The position numbers were made by a program, and so were the translations under genes. This document shows, one piece after another, positions 47,585 to 56,296 of a stretch of 64,000 bases of DNA. Under the pieces are notes generated by a model, which had not been told where the DNA came from, made no database searches, and was given only the letters and a program-made list of their open reading frames with translations. Source of the stretch: Arthrobacter endolithicus (lineage in GTDB: Bacteria; Actinomycetota; Actinomycetes; Actinomycetales; Micrococcaceae); the NCBI RefSeq assembly GCF_026627425.1, contig NZ_JAPNLH010000010.1, forward strand, positions 62,001-126,000. The letters run 5' to 3'. Position 1 is the first letter of the stretch, and each line of letters opens with the position of its first letter.

Positions 47585-48502
47585 ATGACCTGCGCATTCA
47601 CTGACCGGGCGGACCGTCCCATTGGCATCTTCGATTCCGGCGTCGGCGGACTCACCGTCGCCCGTGCCGTCATCGACCAGCTGCCCAATGAATCGATTCT
47701 CTACGTCGGGGACACCGCGCGGGGCCCGTACGGCCCTCTTCCCATCGCCGACGTCCGGGCAAATGCCCTTGGTGTCATGGACGAGTTGGTGGACTCCGGC
47801 GTAAAGCTGCTGGTCATTGCCTGCAATACCGCCTCCGCTGCGGTGCTCCGCGATGCACGGGAGCGCTATACCGCGCGGTACTCCATCCCCGTGATCGAAG
47901 TGATCCAGCCGGCGGTCCGGCGGGCTGTCGCAGCGACCCGTACGGGGCGCGTTGGCGTCATCGGGACCGTGGCGACCATCGCCTCGCGGGCCTATGAGGA
48001 CACCTTCGCTGCCGCGCCGGATCTGCAGATTACCTCGGTGGCCTGCCCGGACTTTGTTGAATTCGTGGAGTCCGGGATAACCGCCGGCCCGCAACTGCTC
48101 TCCACCGCGCAGCGCTACCTCGCCGGGCTCAAGGCCGCTGAGGTGGACACCCTGGTGCTGGGGTGCACGCATTATCCGCTGCTGACGGGTGTCATTTCCT
48201 ACTGCATGGGCGACGGCGTTACCTTGGTTTCCAGCGCGGAAGAGACCGCCAAGGACGTCTACCGGGCACTGGTCAGCCACGATCTGGAGCGCACCGCCGC
48301 GCCGGCGCCGGTGCACAGCTTCCTGGCCACCGGGGACGCGGCGACCTTTGAGGTGCTGGCCCGCCGGTTCCTGGGGCCGGAGGTGCTTAGCGTGGAGCAG
48401 GTGTCCCACGTCGCGGCCCATTACCCGACGGGTTCGATGGCACGGATCAGCCCCGGGATGGTTGCCGCCGGGAAATCGCCTTACTCCGGCGGGCAGCTGT
48501 GA
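47585..48502 (+). CDS. murI: Glutamate racemase
   Basis: 305 aa. [12 protein letters not shown] opens the enzyme, and both catalytic Cys are present in VIACNTASA and LGCTHYPLL. It makes D-glutamate for peptidoglycan. GTGA overlap with the next gene shows a coupled operon. Confidence 0.95.
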   Translation: MTCAFTDRADRPIGIFDSGVGGLTVARAVIDQLPNESILYVGDTARGPYGPLPIADVRANALGVMDELVDSGVKLLVIACNTASAAVLRDARERYTARYSIPVIEVIQPAVRRAVAATRTGRVGVIGTVATIASRAYEDTFAAAPDLQITSVACPDFVEFVESGITAGPQLLSTAQRYLAGLKAAEVDTLVLGCTHYPLLTGVISYCMGDGVTLVSSAEETAKDVYRALVSHDLERTAAPAPVHSFLATGDAATFEVLARRFLGPEVLSVEQVSHVAAHYPTGSMARISPGMVAAGKSPYSGGQL

Positions 48503-49296
48503 AGCTGACCATTGTGGGCTGCAGCGGCTCGTTCCCCGGCCCGCAGTCGCCGGCGTCGTGCTATCTGCTGACCGCACACGACGGCGTCCGGCCCTGGCGC
48601 ATCCTGCTGGACCTGGGCAGCGGCGCACTCGGGGCGGTGCAGAAATACATGGATCTGCAGGACATCGACGCCATATTCCTCACCCATCTGCACCCGGACC
48701 ACTGCATGGACCTGTGCGGCCTGCACGTAGCTGTGCGCTGGGACCCGAGCGGCTGGAAAGCGGGCCGGATTCCGGTCTGGGGACCGGCGGCGACGGCGGA
48801 TCGGTTAGCAACCGCCTATGGGCTGGATCCGGATCCGGGCATGCGCGAGGAATTTGACTTCCGGCTCTGGACCGAGCGCGAAACCGTTCAGCTGGGGCCA
48901 TTTAGGATCACCCCTTATGCCGTGAACCACCCCGTAGATGAGGCTTATGCCCTGCGGGTGGAGACCAGAGAATATGACGGCACCGGCGTGGACAGGGTGG
49001 CCGTCCTGACCTATTCCGGCGATACCGATTCCTGCCCCGGCCTCGTCGACGCTGCCCGGGATGCAAACCTTTTCCTTTGTGAGGCCGCCTTTGAAGAGGG
49101 CCGTGATGACGCAGTCAAGGACGTCCATCTCACCGGAAAGCGGGCGGCGCAGGCTGCGGCCAAGGCCAATGCCCGCCGGCTCCTGCTGACGCACCTGCCC
49201 GTGTGGACGGACGCCAACCGGATTGTTGCGGAGGCTCTTCCCGAATTTGACGGCCAGGTGGCGGTCGCGGTGGCAGGGGTGCACTACACGATCTGA
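48499..49296 (+). CDS. MBL-fold hydrolase, Rv1339-like cyclic-nucleotide phosphodiesterase
   Basis: 265 aa. [12 protein letters not shown] (HxHxDH), [11 protein letters not shown] and LLTHLPVW give the full dinuclear metal site of the RNase Z-like branch. The murI-MBL-rph order equals mycobacterial murI-Rv1339-rphA, and Rv1339 is described as an atypical class II cAMP phosphodiesterase. The function here is therefore inferred by synteny and fold. GTG start overlapping murI. Confidence 0.85.
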   Translation: MKLTIVGCSGSFPGPQSPASCYLLTAHDGVRPWRILLDLGSGALGAVQKYMDLQDIDAIFLTHLHPDHCMDLCGLHVAVRWDPSGWKAGRIPVWGPAATADRLATAYGLDPDPGMREEFDFRLWTERETVQLGPFRITPYAVNHPVDEAYALRVETREYDGTGVDRVAVLTYSGDTDSCPGLVDAARDANLFLCEAAFEEGRDDAVKDVHLTGKRAAQAAAKANARRLLLTHLPVWTDANRIVAEALPEFDGQVAVAVAGVHYTI

Positions 49297-49331
49297 GCAG
49301 GTCCGGGCGCCGCGCGGTGGCTGGTGACGGC

Positions 49332-50228
49332 CTACAGCATTTCCAGCGGCTCAGCGCGGGTCGGCGGCGCGAACGCCGCGTCCAGCGCGGTGAGGTCTGC
49401 GCTGCTGAGCGTGATCTCCAGGGCGCCGTGGTTCTGCCGGACATGGTCTACGGTGGACGCCTTGGGAATGGCAATAATATCCGGCCGGCGGAGCACCCAG
49501 GCCAGCGCGATCTGTGCCGGGCCCGCGTTGTTTGCCGCACCTCCATGTTCACCCGCTATCCGGTGCAGTTCGGGGTGCTGCAGCAGCCGTCCCTGCTCGA
49601 TCGGAGAATAGGCCATCACTGGAATATTCCGCTCGGCGAGCAGCGGCAGCAGGTCGTATTCAATGCCGCGGCGGGAAAGGTTGTAGAGCAGCTGATTCGT
49701 CTGCAGCGCGCCGGCGTCCGGGACGGTGTCCAGCTCGTGCAGATCGTCGAGGTCCAGATTGCTCACTCCCCAATGCCGGATTTTCCCGGCGCCGACCAGT
49801 TCCTGCAGTGCCCCGACGCTTTCCTGAAGCGGGATGCTGCCGCGCCAGTGCAGCAGATACAGATCCACATAGTCCGTGTTCAGCCGCTCCAAGCTCGCTT
49901 CCAGGGCCCGGGACGTGCCGCGGGTACTGGCATGGGAGGGCAGCACCTTGCTGACCAGGAACACCTCATCCCGGCGCCCGGCGATGGCCTCTCCCACCAG
50001 TTCCTCGGCCCGGCCGTCGCCGTACATTTCCGCCGTGTCGATCAGCGTCAGCCCCAAGTCCAGACCGGTGCGCAAGGTGCGGATTTCCGCCGCCCGCGTG
50101 CCGCCGTCGTCGCCCATGTACCAGGTTCCCTGGCCCAGCCGCGGGACCTGCTCGCCGCAGGGGAGGGAGACCAGGCCGGTCGTTGCGTCCACAGGGCACG
50201 GGATATCTGTAGGGCGTGAGGCAGTCAT
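49332..50228 (-). CDS. Aldo/keto reductase
   Basis: 298 aa. The tetrad is Asp and Tyr in LTLIDTAEMYGDGRAEE, Lys in FLVSKVLPSHAS and His in LYLLHWRG. The NADP-binding end has IAIPKASTVDHVRQN. It interrupts the murI-MBL-rph order seen in mycobacteria and points the opposite way. Minus-strand TAAAGT lies eight bases before the ATG. Confidence 0.92.
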   Translation of the reverse strand: MTASRPTDIPCPVDATTGLVSLPCGEQVPRLGQGTWYMGDDGGTRAAEIRTLRTGLDLGLTLIDTAEMYGDGRAEELVGEAIAGRRDEVFLVSKVLPSHASTRGTSRALEASLERLNTDYVDLYLLHWRGSIPLQESVGALQELVGAGKIRHWGVSNLDLDDLHELDTVPDAGALQTNQLLYNLSRRGIEYDLLPLLAERNIPVMAYSPIEQGRLLQHPELHRIAGEHGGAANNAGPAQIALAWVLRRPDIIAIPKASTVDHVRQNHGALEITLSSADLTALDAAFAPPTRAEPLEML

Positions 50229-50236
50229 AACGAATG

Positions 50237-50265
50237 ACTTTACTCCGGTGCGGACTGGCTAAGCT
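50237..50265. promoter_or_regulatory. Divergent leaderless-type promoters, aldo/keto reductase and rph
   Basis: Minus-strand TAAAGT (50242-50237), 8 bases before the reductase ATG; plus-strand TAAGCT (50260-50265), 6 bases before the rph ATG. The whole gap is 43 bases. Confidence 0.45.
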
Positions 50266-50271
50266 GGAATC

Positions 50272-51030
50272 ATGACAACAGGGAACATTTCAGCGCCAAC
50301 GTCCACGCTCCGTGCCGACGGGCGCACCCCCGACCAGCTCCGGGACATCAGCATCACCCGCGGCTGGTCCAAGCAGGCGGAAGGCTCCGCGCTGATCGAG
50401 TTCGGCAACACCCGGGTGCTGTGCACCGCCTCGCTGACCGCAGGAGTGCCGCGCTGGCTCAAGGGCGAGGGCCGCGGCTGGGTCACGGCCGAATACGCAA
50501 TGTTGCCCCGCGCCACCAACACCCGCAACGACCGCGAATCCGTGAAGGGCAAAGTGGGCGGCCGCACCCATGAGATCTCCCGGCTGATCGGCCGCTCGCT
50601 CCGGTCCATTATTGACACCAAAGCCCTTGGCGAGAACACGATTGTGCTGGACTGCGACGTGCTGCAGGCCGACGGCGGCACCAGGACCGCAGCCATCACG
50701 GGCGCCTATGTGGCGCTGGCCGACGCGATCCACTACGCCCGGGAGAACAAGTTGATTGCCCGCAGCGCCCAGCCGCTGATCGACACGGTGGCCGCGGTGT
50801 CGGTCGGGATCATTGACGGCATCGCGATGCTGGATTTGCCGTATGTGGAGGACGTGCGCGCGGAAACCGATATGAACGTGGTGGTGACTGGATCCGGGAA
50901 GTTCGTGGAGGTGCAGGGGACCGCCGAGGGCGCGCCCTTTGACCGTAATGAGCTGGACGCGCTGCTGGATCTCGCCCTGCTGGGCACGCGGCAGCTGGCG
51001 CAGATCCAACTCGACACGTTGGGCCTGTGA
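50272..51030 (+). CDS. rph: Ribonuclease PH
   Basis: 252 aa. [42 protein letters not shown] and [20 protein letters not shown] are family signatures, intact. It trims tRNA 3' ends by phosphorolysis. GTGA overlap with rdgB. Confidence 0.96.
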   Translation: MTTGNISAPTSTLRADGRTPDQLRDISITRGWSKQAEGSALIEFGNTRVLCTASLTAGVPRWLKGEGRGWVTAEYAMLPRATNTRNDRESVKGKVGGRTHEISRLIGRSLRSIIDTKALGENTIVLDCDVLQADGGTRTAAITGAYVALADAIHYARENKLIARSAQPLIDTVAAVSVGIIDGIAMLDLPYVEDVRAETDMNVVVTGSGKFVEVQGTAEGAPFDRNELDALLDLALLGTRQLAQIQLDTLGL

Positions 51031-51761
51031 GCTTGGCAGCGGTCAAACCGCGGTTGGTGCTGGCGACGCATAATAAGGGCAAGCTGCGTGAGTTCCGTGA
51101 GCTGCTGCGCGGCCAGATTCCCGGGCTCGACGTCGACACGCAGGTTATCGATGCGGCGGCGGCGGGTGCGCCCGACGTGGCCGAAACCGGAGTGACATTC
51201 GCGGAGAATTCGCTGCTGAAGGCCAGGACCGTCGCTGCTGCTACCGGGCTGGTCGCCGTGGCCGATGATTCTGGCCTGGCCGTTGACGTCCTGGGCGGCG
51301 CGCCGGGGATATTTTCCGCACGCTGGTCCGGACGGCACGGCGATGACGACGCCAATACCGCGCTGCTGCTGGCCCAACTGGCAGACATTGACGACGCGCA
51401 CCGTGCCGCCCGCTTTGTCTGCGCTGCCGCCGTGGCTGTACCCGGTACGGTGTCCGGTACAGCGTTTGGCCCTGCGGCCGGCCCTGCTTCCGGCACAGCG
51501 GCCGGTGCCGACGGCGTTGCCGCGCCTGCCGCCTTCGGACTTCGGGCCGCCGAGCATGTGGAACACGGCGAACTGCCCGGGGTATTGCTGCGCGCACCGC
51601 GCGGAGACGGCGGCTTCGGATACGATCCGATCCTGGTCCCGGACGGCCTCTGCGTCAGCTGCGCGGAGCTGGCCCCGGACGACAAAAACGCTATTAGCCA
51701 CCGCGGCCAGGCCTTCCGGAAGCTGCTGCCGTACATCATTGCGGCCCTGGAACGCAACTAG
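51027..51761 (+). CDS. rdgB: dITP/XTP pyrophosphatase with low-complexity insert
   Basis: 244 aa against ~200 usual. [42 protein letters not shown] and [10 protein letters not shown] are intact. A ~30-residue Ala/Gly/Ser/Thr-rich insert (~140-170) splits the sheet between FVCAAAVAV and [10 protein letters not shown]. It hydrolyses non-canonical purine triphosphates. Its TAG stop codon lies within the left arm of the following inverted repeat. Confidence 0.94.
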   Translation: MSLAAVKPRLVLATHNKGKLREFRELLRGQIPGLDVDTQVIDAAAAGAPDVAETGVTFAENSLLKARTVAAATGLVAVADDSGLAVDVLGGAPGIFSARWSGRHGDDDANTALLLAQLADIDDAHRAARFVCAAAVAVPGTVSGTAFGPAAGPASGTAAGADGVAAPAAFGLRAAEHVEHGELPGVLLRAPRGDGGFGYDPILVPDGLCVSCAELAPDDKNAISHRGQAFRKLLPYIIAALERN

Positions 51762-51813
51762 GTCGCAGTTGCGGCAGCCAAAACGCGATTTGGCTGCCGC
51801 AACTGCGACCTAG
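51758..51813. repeat. Perfect 25-bp inverted repeat between convergent genes
   Basis: Two 25-base arms (51758-51782 and 51789-51813) match perfectly around a 6-base loop ACGCGA. Each arm ends CTAG at the outside and carries GGTCGCAGTTGCGGCAGCC. It contains the rdgB stop codon and ends 17 bases before the dedA stop. Likely a bidirectional terminator or a REP-type element. Confidence 0.85.
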
Positions 51814-51829
51814 TGGGGATGGCGGAGCG

Positions 51830-52546
51830 TTAGAGACCGGCGGAGCGCTTGGCTTTGCGGCTGGCGAGGTAGCCCTTGGAGAACTCCAGGATTATGGGAA
51901 TGATGGAAATAAGGACAATAAGAATGAAGATCAGGTCCAGATTTTTCTGCACCCACGGAACCCGGTCGCCGAGGACGTAGCCCAGCAGGGTCACACCTCC
52001 TGCCCAGAGCACGGCCCCAATGGCGTTGAAAATGACGAAGTGCCGGCGGTCCATCCGCGCCACACCGACAATCACGGGTACAAAGGTACGCACAATGGGG
52101 ACAAAGCGGGCCAGAATCAGCGCCTTACCGCCGTGCTTTTCAAAGAATGCGTGCGCATTCTGTACATTCTCCCGTTTAAACAGCCGCGAATCGGGCTTAT
52201 TGAAAATAGCGGGACCGGCTTTGAGGCCAATCAGATAGCCCGCCTGATTGCCCAAGAATGCGGAGAGGATGAGCAACCCGAGCACGGCCCAGATGTTGAA
52301 GTGGATGACGCCCGTGGCCACGAGCAGACCGCCGGTGAACAGCAGCGAATCTCCCGGCAGGAAGAACCCGATCAGCAGACCCGTCTCGGCGAAGATAATG
52401 GCGCAGGCCAGCAGCACTACCCAGGGCCCCAGTGCGGAGTTACCCAGAATAACGGCAGGGTCAAGCCACGGCGGCAGGAAACCAGTGGGAGCGGGTCCGT
52501 GTCCGGACATGGCGGGCACGACGAAGGAACTGATGGAGGAAATCAC
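51830..52546 (-). CDS. DedA family (VTT-domain) membrane protein
   Basis: 238 aa with about six helices. FAETGLLIGFFLPGDSLLFTGGLL and ARFVPIVRTFVPVIVGVARMDRRHF are the DedA signature with the conserved Glu and Arg. The family moves undecaprenyl phosphate or phospholipids across the membrane. GTG start. Confidence 0.93.
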   Translation of the reverse strand: MISSISSFVVPAMSGHGPAPTGFLPPWLDPAVILGNSALGPWVVLLACAIIFAETGLLIGFFLPGDSLLFTGGLLVATGVIHFNIWAVLGLLILSAFLGNQAGYLIGLKAGPAIFNKPDSRLFKRENVQNAHAFFEKHGGKALILARFVPIVRTFVPVIVGVARMDRRHFVIFNAIGAVLWAGGVTLLGYVLGDRVPWVQKNLDLIFILIVLISIIPIILEFSKGYLASRKAKRSAGL

Positions 52547-52552
52547 CCTCCA

Positions 52553-52558
52553 AGATTA
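52553..52558 (-). promoter_or_regulatory. Leaderless-type -10 box for the DedA gene
   Basis: Minus-strand TAATCT, then 6 bases, then GTG. Confidence 0.5.
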
Positions 52559-52678
52559 CGGCACGCGCCGGCGCAGCGACTCAGCCGCAGGGATGAGATA
52601 TTTCGCGCACATGCAACGCACAGCCGGCTGGTAGCTTACGTCAGGTTTTCTGCCAGCAGGCAGGGCGAAAATTGAATT

Positions 52679-54214
52679 ATGGCCACACGACCCACCCTGA
52701 GGACCGCCAGCGGGCCGATAACGCGGCGCGGCCCTGCTCCGCGGATTGCACCGGACCGGTTAGGCGAGTATCGTCGCAGGGCGCTGCGACTGGATGGCCT
52801 TCTGGTCGCAAGCTGGGTTTCGGTGGCACTGGTCATCGCCTTCTTTTTGGCCGACGACGTCGCCGCGGGTTTCGTTTCCGTCGGCCAGTCTCTCACGTCG
52901 CTGGGTATTCTGACGGGTCTGGTGGGGACGGATCTGCTGCTGGTGATGATGCTGCTCAGCGCCCGGCTGCCGCTGATCGATAAGGCCTACGGCCAGGATC
53001 GGGCGGTGACATTTCATAAAAAGCTGGGCAAGCCGGTGCTCTACCTCCTGCTCGCGCACACCATCGGGCTGATCGCCGGCTATGCCATGACCGAGGGAGT
53101 CACCCCGGTCGCGGAGACGCTCTCGCTGTTTCTGACCGTACCGGACATGTGGCTGGCTTTTGCGGGGGTGGGACTGTTGATCGCCGTCGTCGTGACCTCC
53201 ATTGTGAGCGTGCGGCGCAGATTTCCCTACGAGGCTTGGCTGGCGGTCCACCTGCTGGCCTACGTGGCCGTTCTGGCCGCCGTTCCGCATCAATTCAGCA
53301 CCGGCGCCGTGTTCGCGCCGGGAACATGGCAGCGCGGATATTGGCTGGCGCTTTACCTGGGGCTGGCCGGCTGCATCGTGGCGTTCCGGGTGGTGGCACC
53401 CGTGGCACGCAGTTTCCGGCACCGGCTGACGGTTACCGGTGTACGCGCCGCCGGGCCCGGAGCCGTGACCATTTCGATGAGCGGCAGGAACCTGGAATCC
53501 TTGCCGGTCCAGGCGGGTCAGTTTCTGTTGTGGCGTTTTCTCGCCGCGGGCCTCTGGTGGCATGCACATCCGTTCTCCCTGTCAGCGGCACCGGGACCGA
53601 TACCGGCACCCGGGCGGCAAACAGGGCTGTCCACCGCGACTGCCACCACAGCATCCTCCACATTGCCCGCATCCTCAGCATTGCCCGCATCGCCCCCGCA
53701 GGAGCTGGAAATCACCGTGCGCGGGCTCGGAGCGGGTAGTAAAAAGGTGCTCAACGTGAGGCCCGGTACGCGCGTAATGATCGAGGGACCCTATGGGATT
53801 TTCACTCAACAGGTGCGGACCAGCGAGCGGATCGTTATGGTGGGCGCGGGAATCGGTGTGGCCCCAATCCGGTCCTTGCTGGCCGAGGCGGACTTTGCCC
53901 CCGGCAACGCCACCGTGATTCTGCGCGCCGGGACGGTGCAGGAAGTGTACCTGCTGTCGGAGATTGACGAGCTGTGCCGCCGCCGTGGTGCATATCTGTT
54001 TGTGGAAGCCGGGCCCCGGCCCGCGAACCGGACCCATTGGCTGCCGTCTGCTTCGGCCGACAGCGGATTTTCGCTGCTCAGCTACACGCCGGAGCTTGCC
54101 TCGTCGGATGTTTACGTCTGCGGCCCCGGGCCGTGGAGCGCACTGGTGCTGGCCGAGGCCCGCGCCGCTGGCGTTCCCGCCGGCGCCGTCCATTACGAAA
54201 GGTTCAGCTGGTGA
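52679..54214 (+). CDS. Ferric reductase-like transmembrane flavoprotein
   Basis: 511 aa. Six helices span ~35-240, with paired His suited to heme (LLAHTIGLIAGY, then AVHLLAYVAVLAAVPHQF). Then comes an FAD domain (WWHAHPFSLSA) and an NAD domain (VGAGIGVAPIRSLL, then a final VCGPGPWSALVL). A low-complexity insert with an 18-bp repeat splits the FAD domain after FSLSAAPG. It probably carries electrons from cytoplasmic NAD(P)H outward. Operon with an FMN-binding protein and ApbE. Confidence 0.88.
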   Translation: MATRPTLRTASGPITRRGPAPRIAPDRLGEYRRRALRLDGLLVASWVSVALVIAFFLADDVAAGFVSVGQSLTSLGILTGLVGTDLLLVMMLLSARLPLIDKAYGQDRAVTFHKKLGKPVLYLLLAHTIGLIAGYAMTEGVTPVAETLSLFLTVPDMWLAFAGVGLLIAVVVTSIVSVRRRFPYEAWLAVHLLAYVAVLAAVPHQFSTGAVFAPGTWQRGYWLALYLGLAGCIVAFRVVAPVARSFRHRLTVTGVRAAGPGAVTISMSGRNLESLPVQAGQFLLWRFLAAGLWWHAHPFSLSAAPGPIPAPGRQTGLSTATATTASSTLPASSALPASPPQELEITVRGLGAGSKKVLNVRPGTRVMIEGPYGIFTQQVRTSERIVMVGAGIGVAPIRSLLAEADFAPGNATVILRAGTVQEVYLLSEIDELCRRRGAYLFVEAGPRPANRTHWLPSASADSGFSLLSYTPELASSDVYVCGPGPWSALVLAEARAAGVPAGAVHYERFSW

Positions 54215-54852
54215 GAATCCGCGCAGTCATCATCGCGTCGGCCGCGTCGGCGGGAGTCATCCTGCTCGGCTGGCAGGCGGGCACAGGATCGTCACTGACG
54301 GGCGGGCCCGCCCTCTTGGCCGGGTCCCCAACCGGTAGTTCGGCGACCGGGAGCTCAGGAAACGCCGACGGCGGCGCTAGTGGAACGTCGTCGGCGGCCC
54401 CGTCGACCCCGAGCCCATCGTCGCCGTCGACCACGTCGACCCCGTCGCCGACCAGCCCGGCTGCTGCCGTGCCGCCGTCGCCCGCTGCTGCCGTGCCGCC
54501 GTCGCCGGCTGCTGCTGCGCCCGGCGTCAACGCCTCCGTCAGCGGCACTTTCAAGGGAACAAGCGCCAGCACTCGATACGGCGCGGTGCAGGTCCAGGTC
54601 ACCATCGCGGACGGGGCAATCACCGATGTGTCCGCCCTACAGCTCACGGACCGGGACCAGCGCTCGGCACAAATCAGCAACTATGCCGCCCCGGTCCTGC
54701 GCAGCGAGGTTCTGGCCGCGCAGTCTGCAGCCGTGCAGAGCATCAGCGGCGCGACCCTCACGAGCGAGGGGTATCTGACCTCGCTGCAGGCTGCCCTGGA
54801 TACAGCCCACTTCACAGCCGGGCAGTCGTACAGCCCCAGCGGAGCGGGGTGA
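54211..54852 (+). CDS. Secreted or anchored FMN-binding domain protein
   Basis: 213 aa from the overlapping GTG. N-terminal signal/anchor (~1-22), Ser/Pro/Ala linker (~25-105) with two 24-bp repeats, then an FMN-binding domain. SISGATLTSEGY holds the SGAT motif to which ApbE attaches FMN covalently through Thr. It would accept electrons from the reductase outside the membrane. The apbE gene follows with overlap. Confidence 0.9.
   Translation: MRIRAVIIASAASAGVILLGWQAGTGSSLTGGPALLAGSPTGSSATGSSGNADGGASGTSSAAPSTPSPSSPSTTSTPSPTSPAAAVPPSPAAAVPPSPAAAAPGVNASVSGTFKGTSASTRYGAVQVQVTIADGAITDVSALQLTDRDQRSAQISNYAAPVLRSEVLAAQSAAVQSISGATLTSEGYLTSLQAALDTAHFTAGQSYSPSGAG
54460..54507 (+). repeat. 24-bp tandem repeat in the FMN-protein linker
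   Basis: Two copies differing at the last base encode AAVPPSPA units in the extracellular linker. Confidence 0.8.
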
Positions 54853-55616
54853 GCATCCTGACCGCAGAAGGTCTCCAGAGCGGGGTTCGCGTGTTCAGTA
54901 CCATGGGCACGGTGCTCAGCCTGACCGTGCGCGGCCCGGTGCGGGAGGCGGGTTGGGCGGACGGGCCGGAGCAGATATTTACGGCCGCGGACCACCGATT
55001 CAGCCTGTACCGGAGCGACTCCGAGTTGAGTCTCATTGCGGCCGGAGAGGCCGCGTTAGCTGGATCCAGTGCAGAGCTGCGCCGGATGTACGCTATGGCG
55101 CTGGGATGGCGGACGGCTACCGGCGGCGATTTTACTCCACACCGGCCCGATGGCGTGGTGGACCTCTCCGGCGTCGTCAAGTCCTGGGCCATGGCAGCCT
55201 CCGGCGCTTGGCTGCATAGCGAGGGGTATCCGGATTGGTGCCTGAACGCCGGCGGCGACGTGCTCTGTTCGGGTACCGCGGACGACGGCGAACCATGGCA
55301 CGTTGGGATTGTGGACCCGCAGGCCCGGCAATCCCTGCTCAGTAGCATCGTTGCCAGTGCTGCCCGGCCGGCCGTTGCCACCTCGGGCAGCGCCGAACGC
55401 GGCGAACACATCTGGCGCCGGCCCGGCGTGCGGGCCGATTTCATCCAGGTGACGGTCCGGGCGGCGGACATTATCACCGCCGACGTCCTGGCCACGGCAA
55501 TCATTGCCGGGGGAACCCGATCACTGGACCACGCCAGCTCCGCCTGGCCGGTCGATATCCTGGCCGTCCGTCAGGATGGCAGCCTGCTCGCAACCCCAGG
55601 CTTCGCACGGCACTGA
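54849..55616 (+). CDS. apbE: FAD:protein FMN transferase
   Basis: 255 aa. RVFSTMGTVLSLTV at the start, PDGVVDLSGVVKSWAM in the middle, LNAGGDVLCSG, and DVLATAIIAGG near the end are ApbE landmarks including the Mg-binding Asp. It flavinylates the SGAT Thr of the preceding gene product. No clear signal peptide is seen, unlike many ApbE proteins; the GTG start overlaps the previous gene by four bases. Confidence 0.87.
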   Translation: MSILTAEGLQSGVRVFSTMGTVLSLTVRGPVREAGWADGPEQIFTAADHRFSLYRSDSELSLIAAGEAALAGSSAELRRMYAMALGWRTATGGDFTPHRPDGVVDLSGVVKSWAMAASGAWLHSEGYPDWCLNAGGDVLCSGTADDGEPWHVGIVDPQARQSLLSSIVASAARPAVATSGSAERGEHIWRRPGVRADFIQVTVRAADIITADVLATAIIAGGTRSLDHASSAWPVDILAVRQDGSLLATPGFARH

Positions 55617-55658
55617 ACCCTTGCGCACTCCACGCGGTAGAGGTGACTTTGAATGAGG

Positions 55659-56264
55659 TCAGAGCCCCAGCTCGGCGCTCAGATCGATTCCGGGCGAATG
55701 CAGCACCGTGCGCATGCCCAGCGCAGCGGCCGCGTCGAGGTTTTCCTGGACGTCGTCAACGAAGGTGACGTTGGCCGCCGTCGTCCCAAGCTGCTCCATG
55801 ACGTCGCGGAAGATCTGCGGGTCCGGCTTGGCAAGGCCGAGGTGGCCGCTAAAAAACAGCTGATCAAAGTACCCGGCCCACGGAGCGGTGCGGGAGTATT
55901 GCGCCGCCATTCCGGCCGGCATGTTGGACAGCAGGGCCAGCCGGGCCCCGCGCAGGTGCAGGTCTTCTAAGACATCGAGCGTCTCGGCGTTCAGATGCGA
56001 CCATTGGCAGGCGTCCAGGGCCTCCAGACGGCCGGTCAAGCCGTCGGTGATTTCTCTTCCCAGTACCCGCGTCCAGTAGTCCTGCGGCGTCAAGGCGCCG
56101 GAGTCGAACCCGTGCCGGTGCAGCCAGTAGCTGCTGTCTCTGTGCTGAAGCGGCAGTCCGGCGGCTTCCTGCAGCGCCTCCCAGTCCTCTGGCTCCGGAG
56201 CGGTGGATATCACCATTCCGTAGTCGAACAGATACCAATTAGGGGCAGTGCTCGGATCATCCAT
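55659..56264 (-). CDS. HAD-superfamily hydrolase
   Basis: 201 aa. The nucleophile is in YLFDYGMVIS; the DxG form in place of DxD is usual for the FDLGNV-type subgroup. LALLSNMPAGM gives motif II, GLAKPDPQIF the Lys, and VTFVDDVQENL the metal Asp pair. Probably a small phosphatase. Promoter box TAAGCT six bases before the ATG. Confidence 0.9.
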   Translation of the reverse strand: MDDPSTAPNWYLFDYGMVISTAPEPEDWEALQEAAGLPLQHRDSSYWLHRHGFDSGALTPQDYWTRVLGREITDGLTGRLEALDACQWSHLNAETLDVLEDLHLRGARLALLSNMPAGMAAQYSRTAPWAGYFDQLFFSGHLGLAKPDPQIFRDVMEQLGTTAANVTFVDDVQENLDAAAALGMRTVLHSPGIDLSAELGL

Positions 56265-56270
56265 CCGGCC

Positions 56271-56290
56271 AGCTTAGCCCGGGGTACTCT
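56271..56290. promoter_or_regulatory. Divergent leaderless-type promoters, HAD and DnaQ-like genes
   Basis: Minus-strand TAAGCT (56276-56271) before the HAD ATG and plus-strand TACTCT (56285-56290) before the exonuclease GTG, each with 6 bases to the start. The entire gap is 32 bases. Confidence 0.5.
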
Positions 56291-56296
56291 TGACGG

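Noticed and set aside
55659-56264. HAD protein with DYG instead of DxD in motif I as an inactive enzyme
   Set aside because: DxG-type motif I is normal for this HAD subgroup; the nucleophile Asp and other motifs are present.
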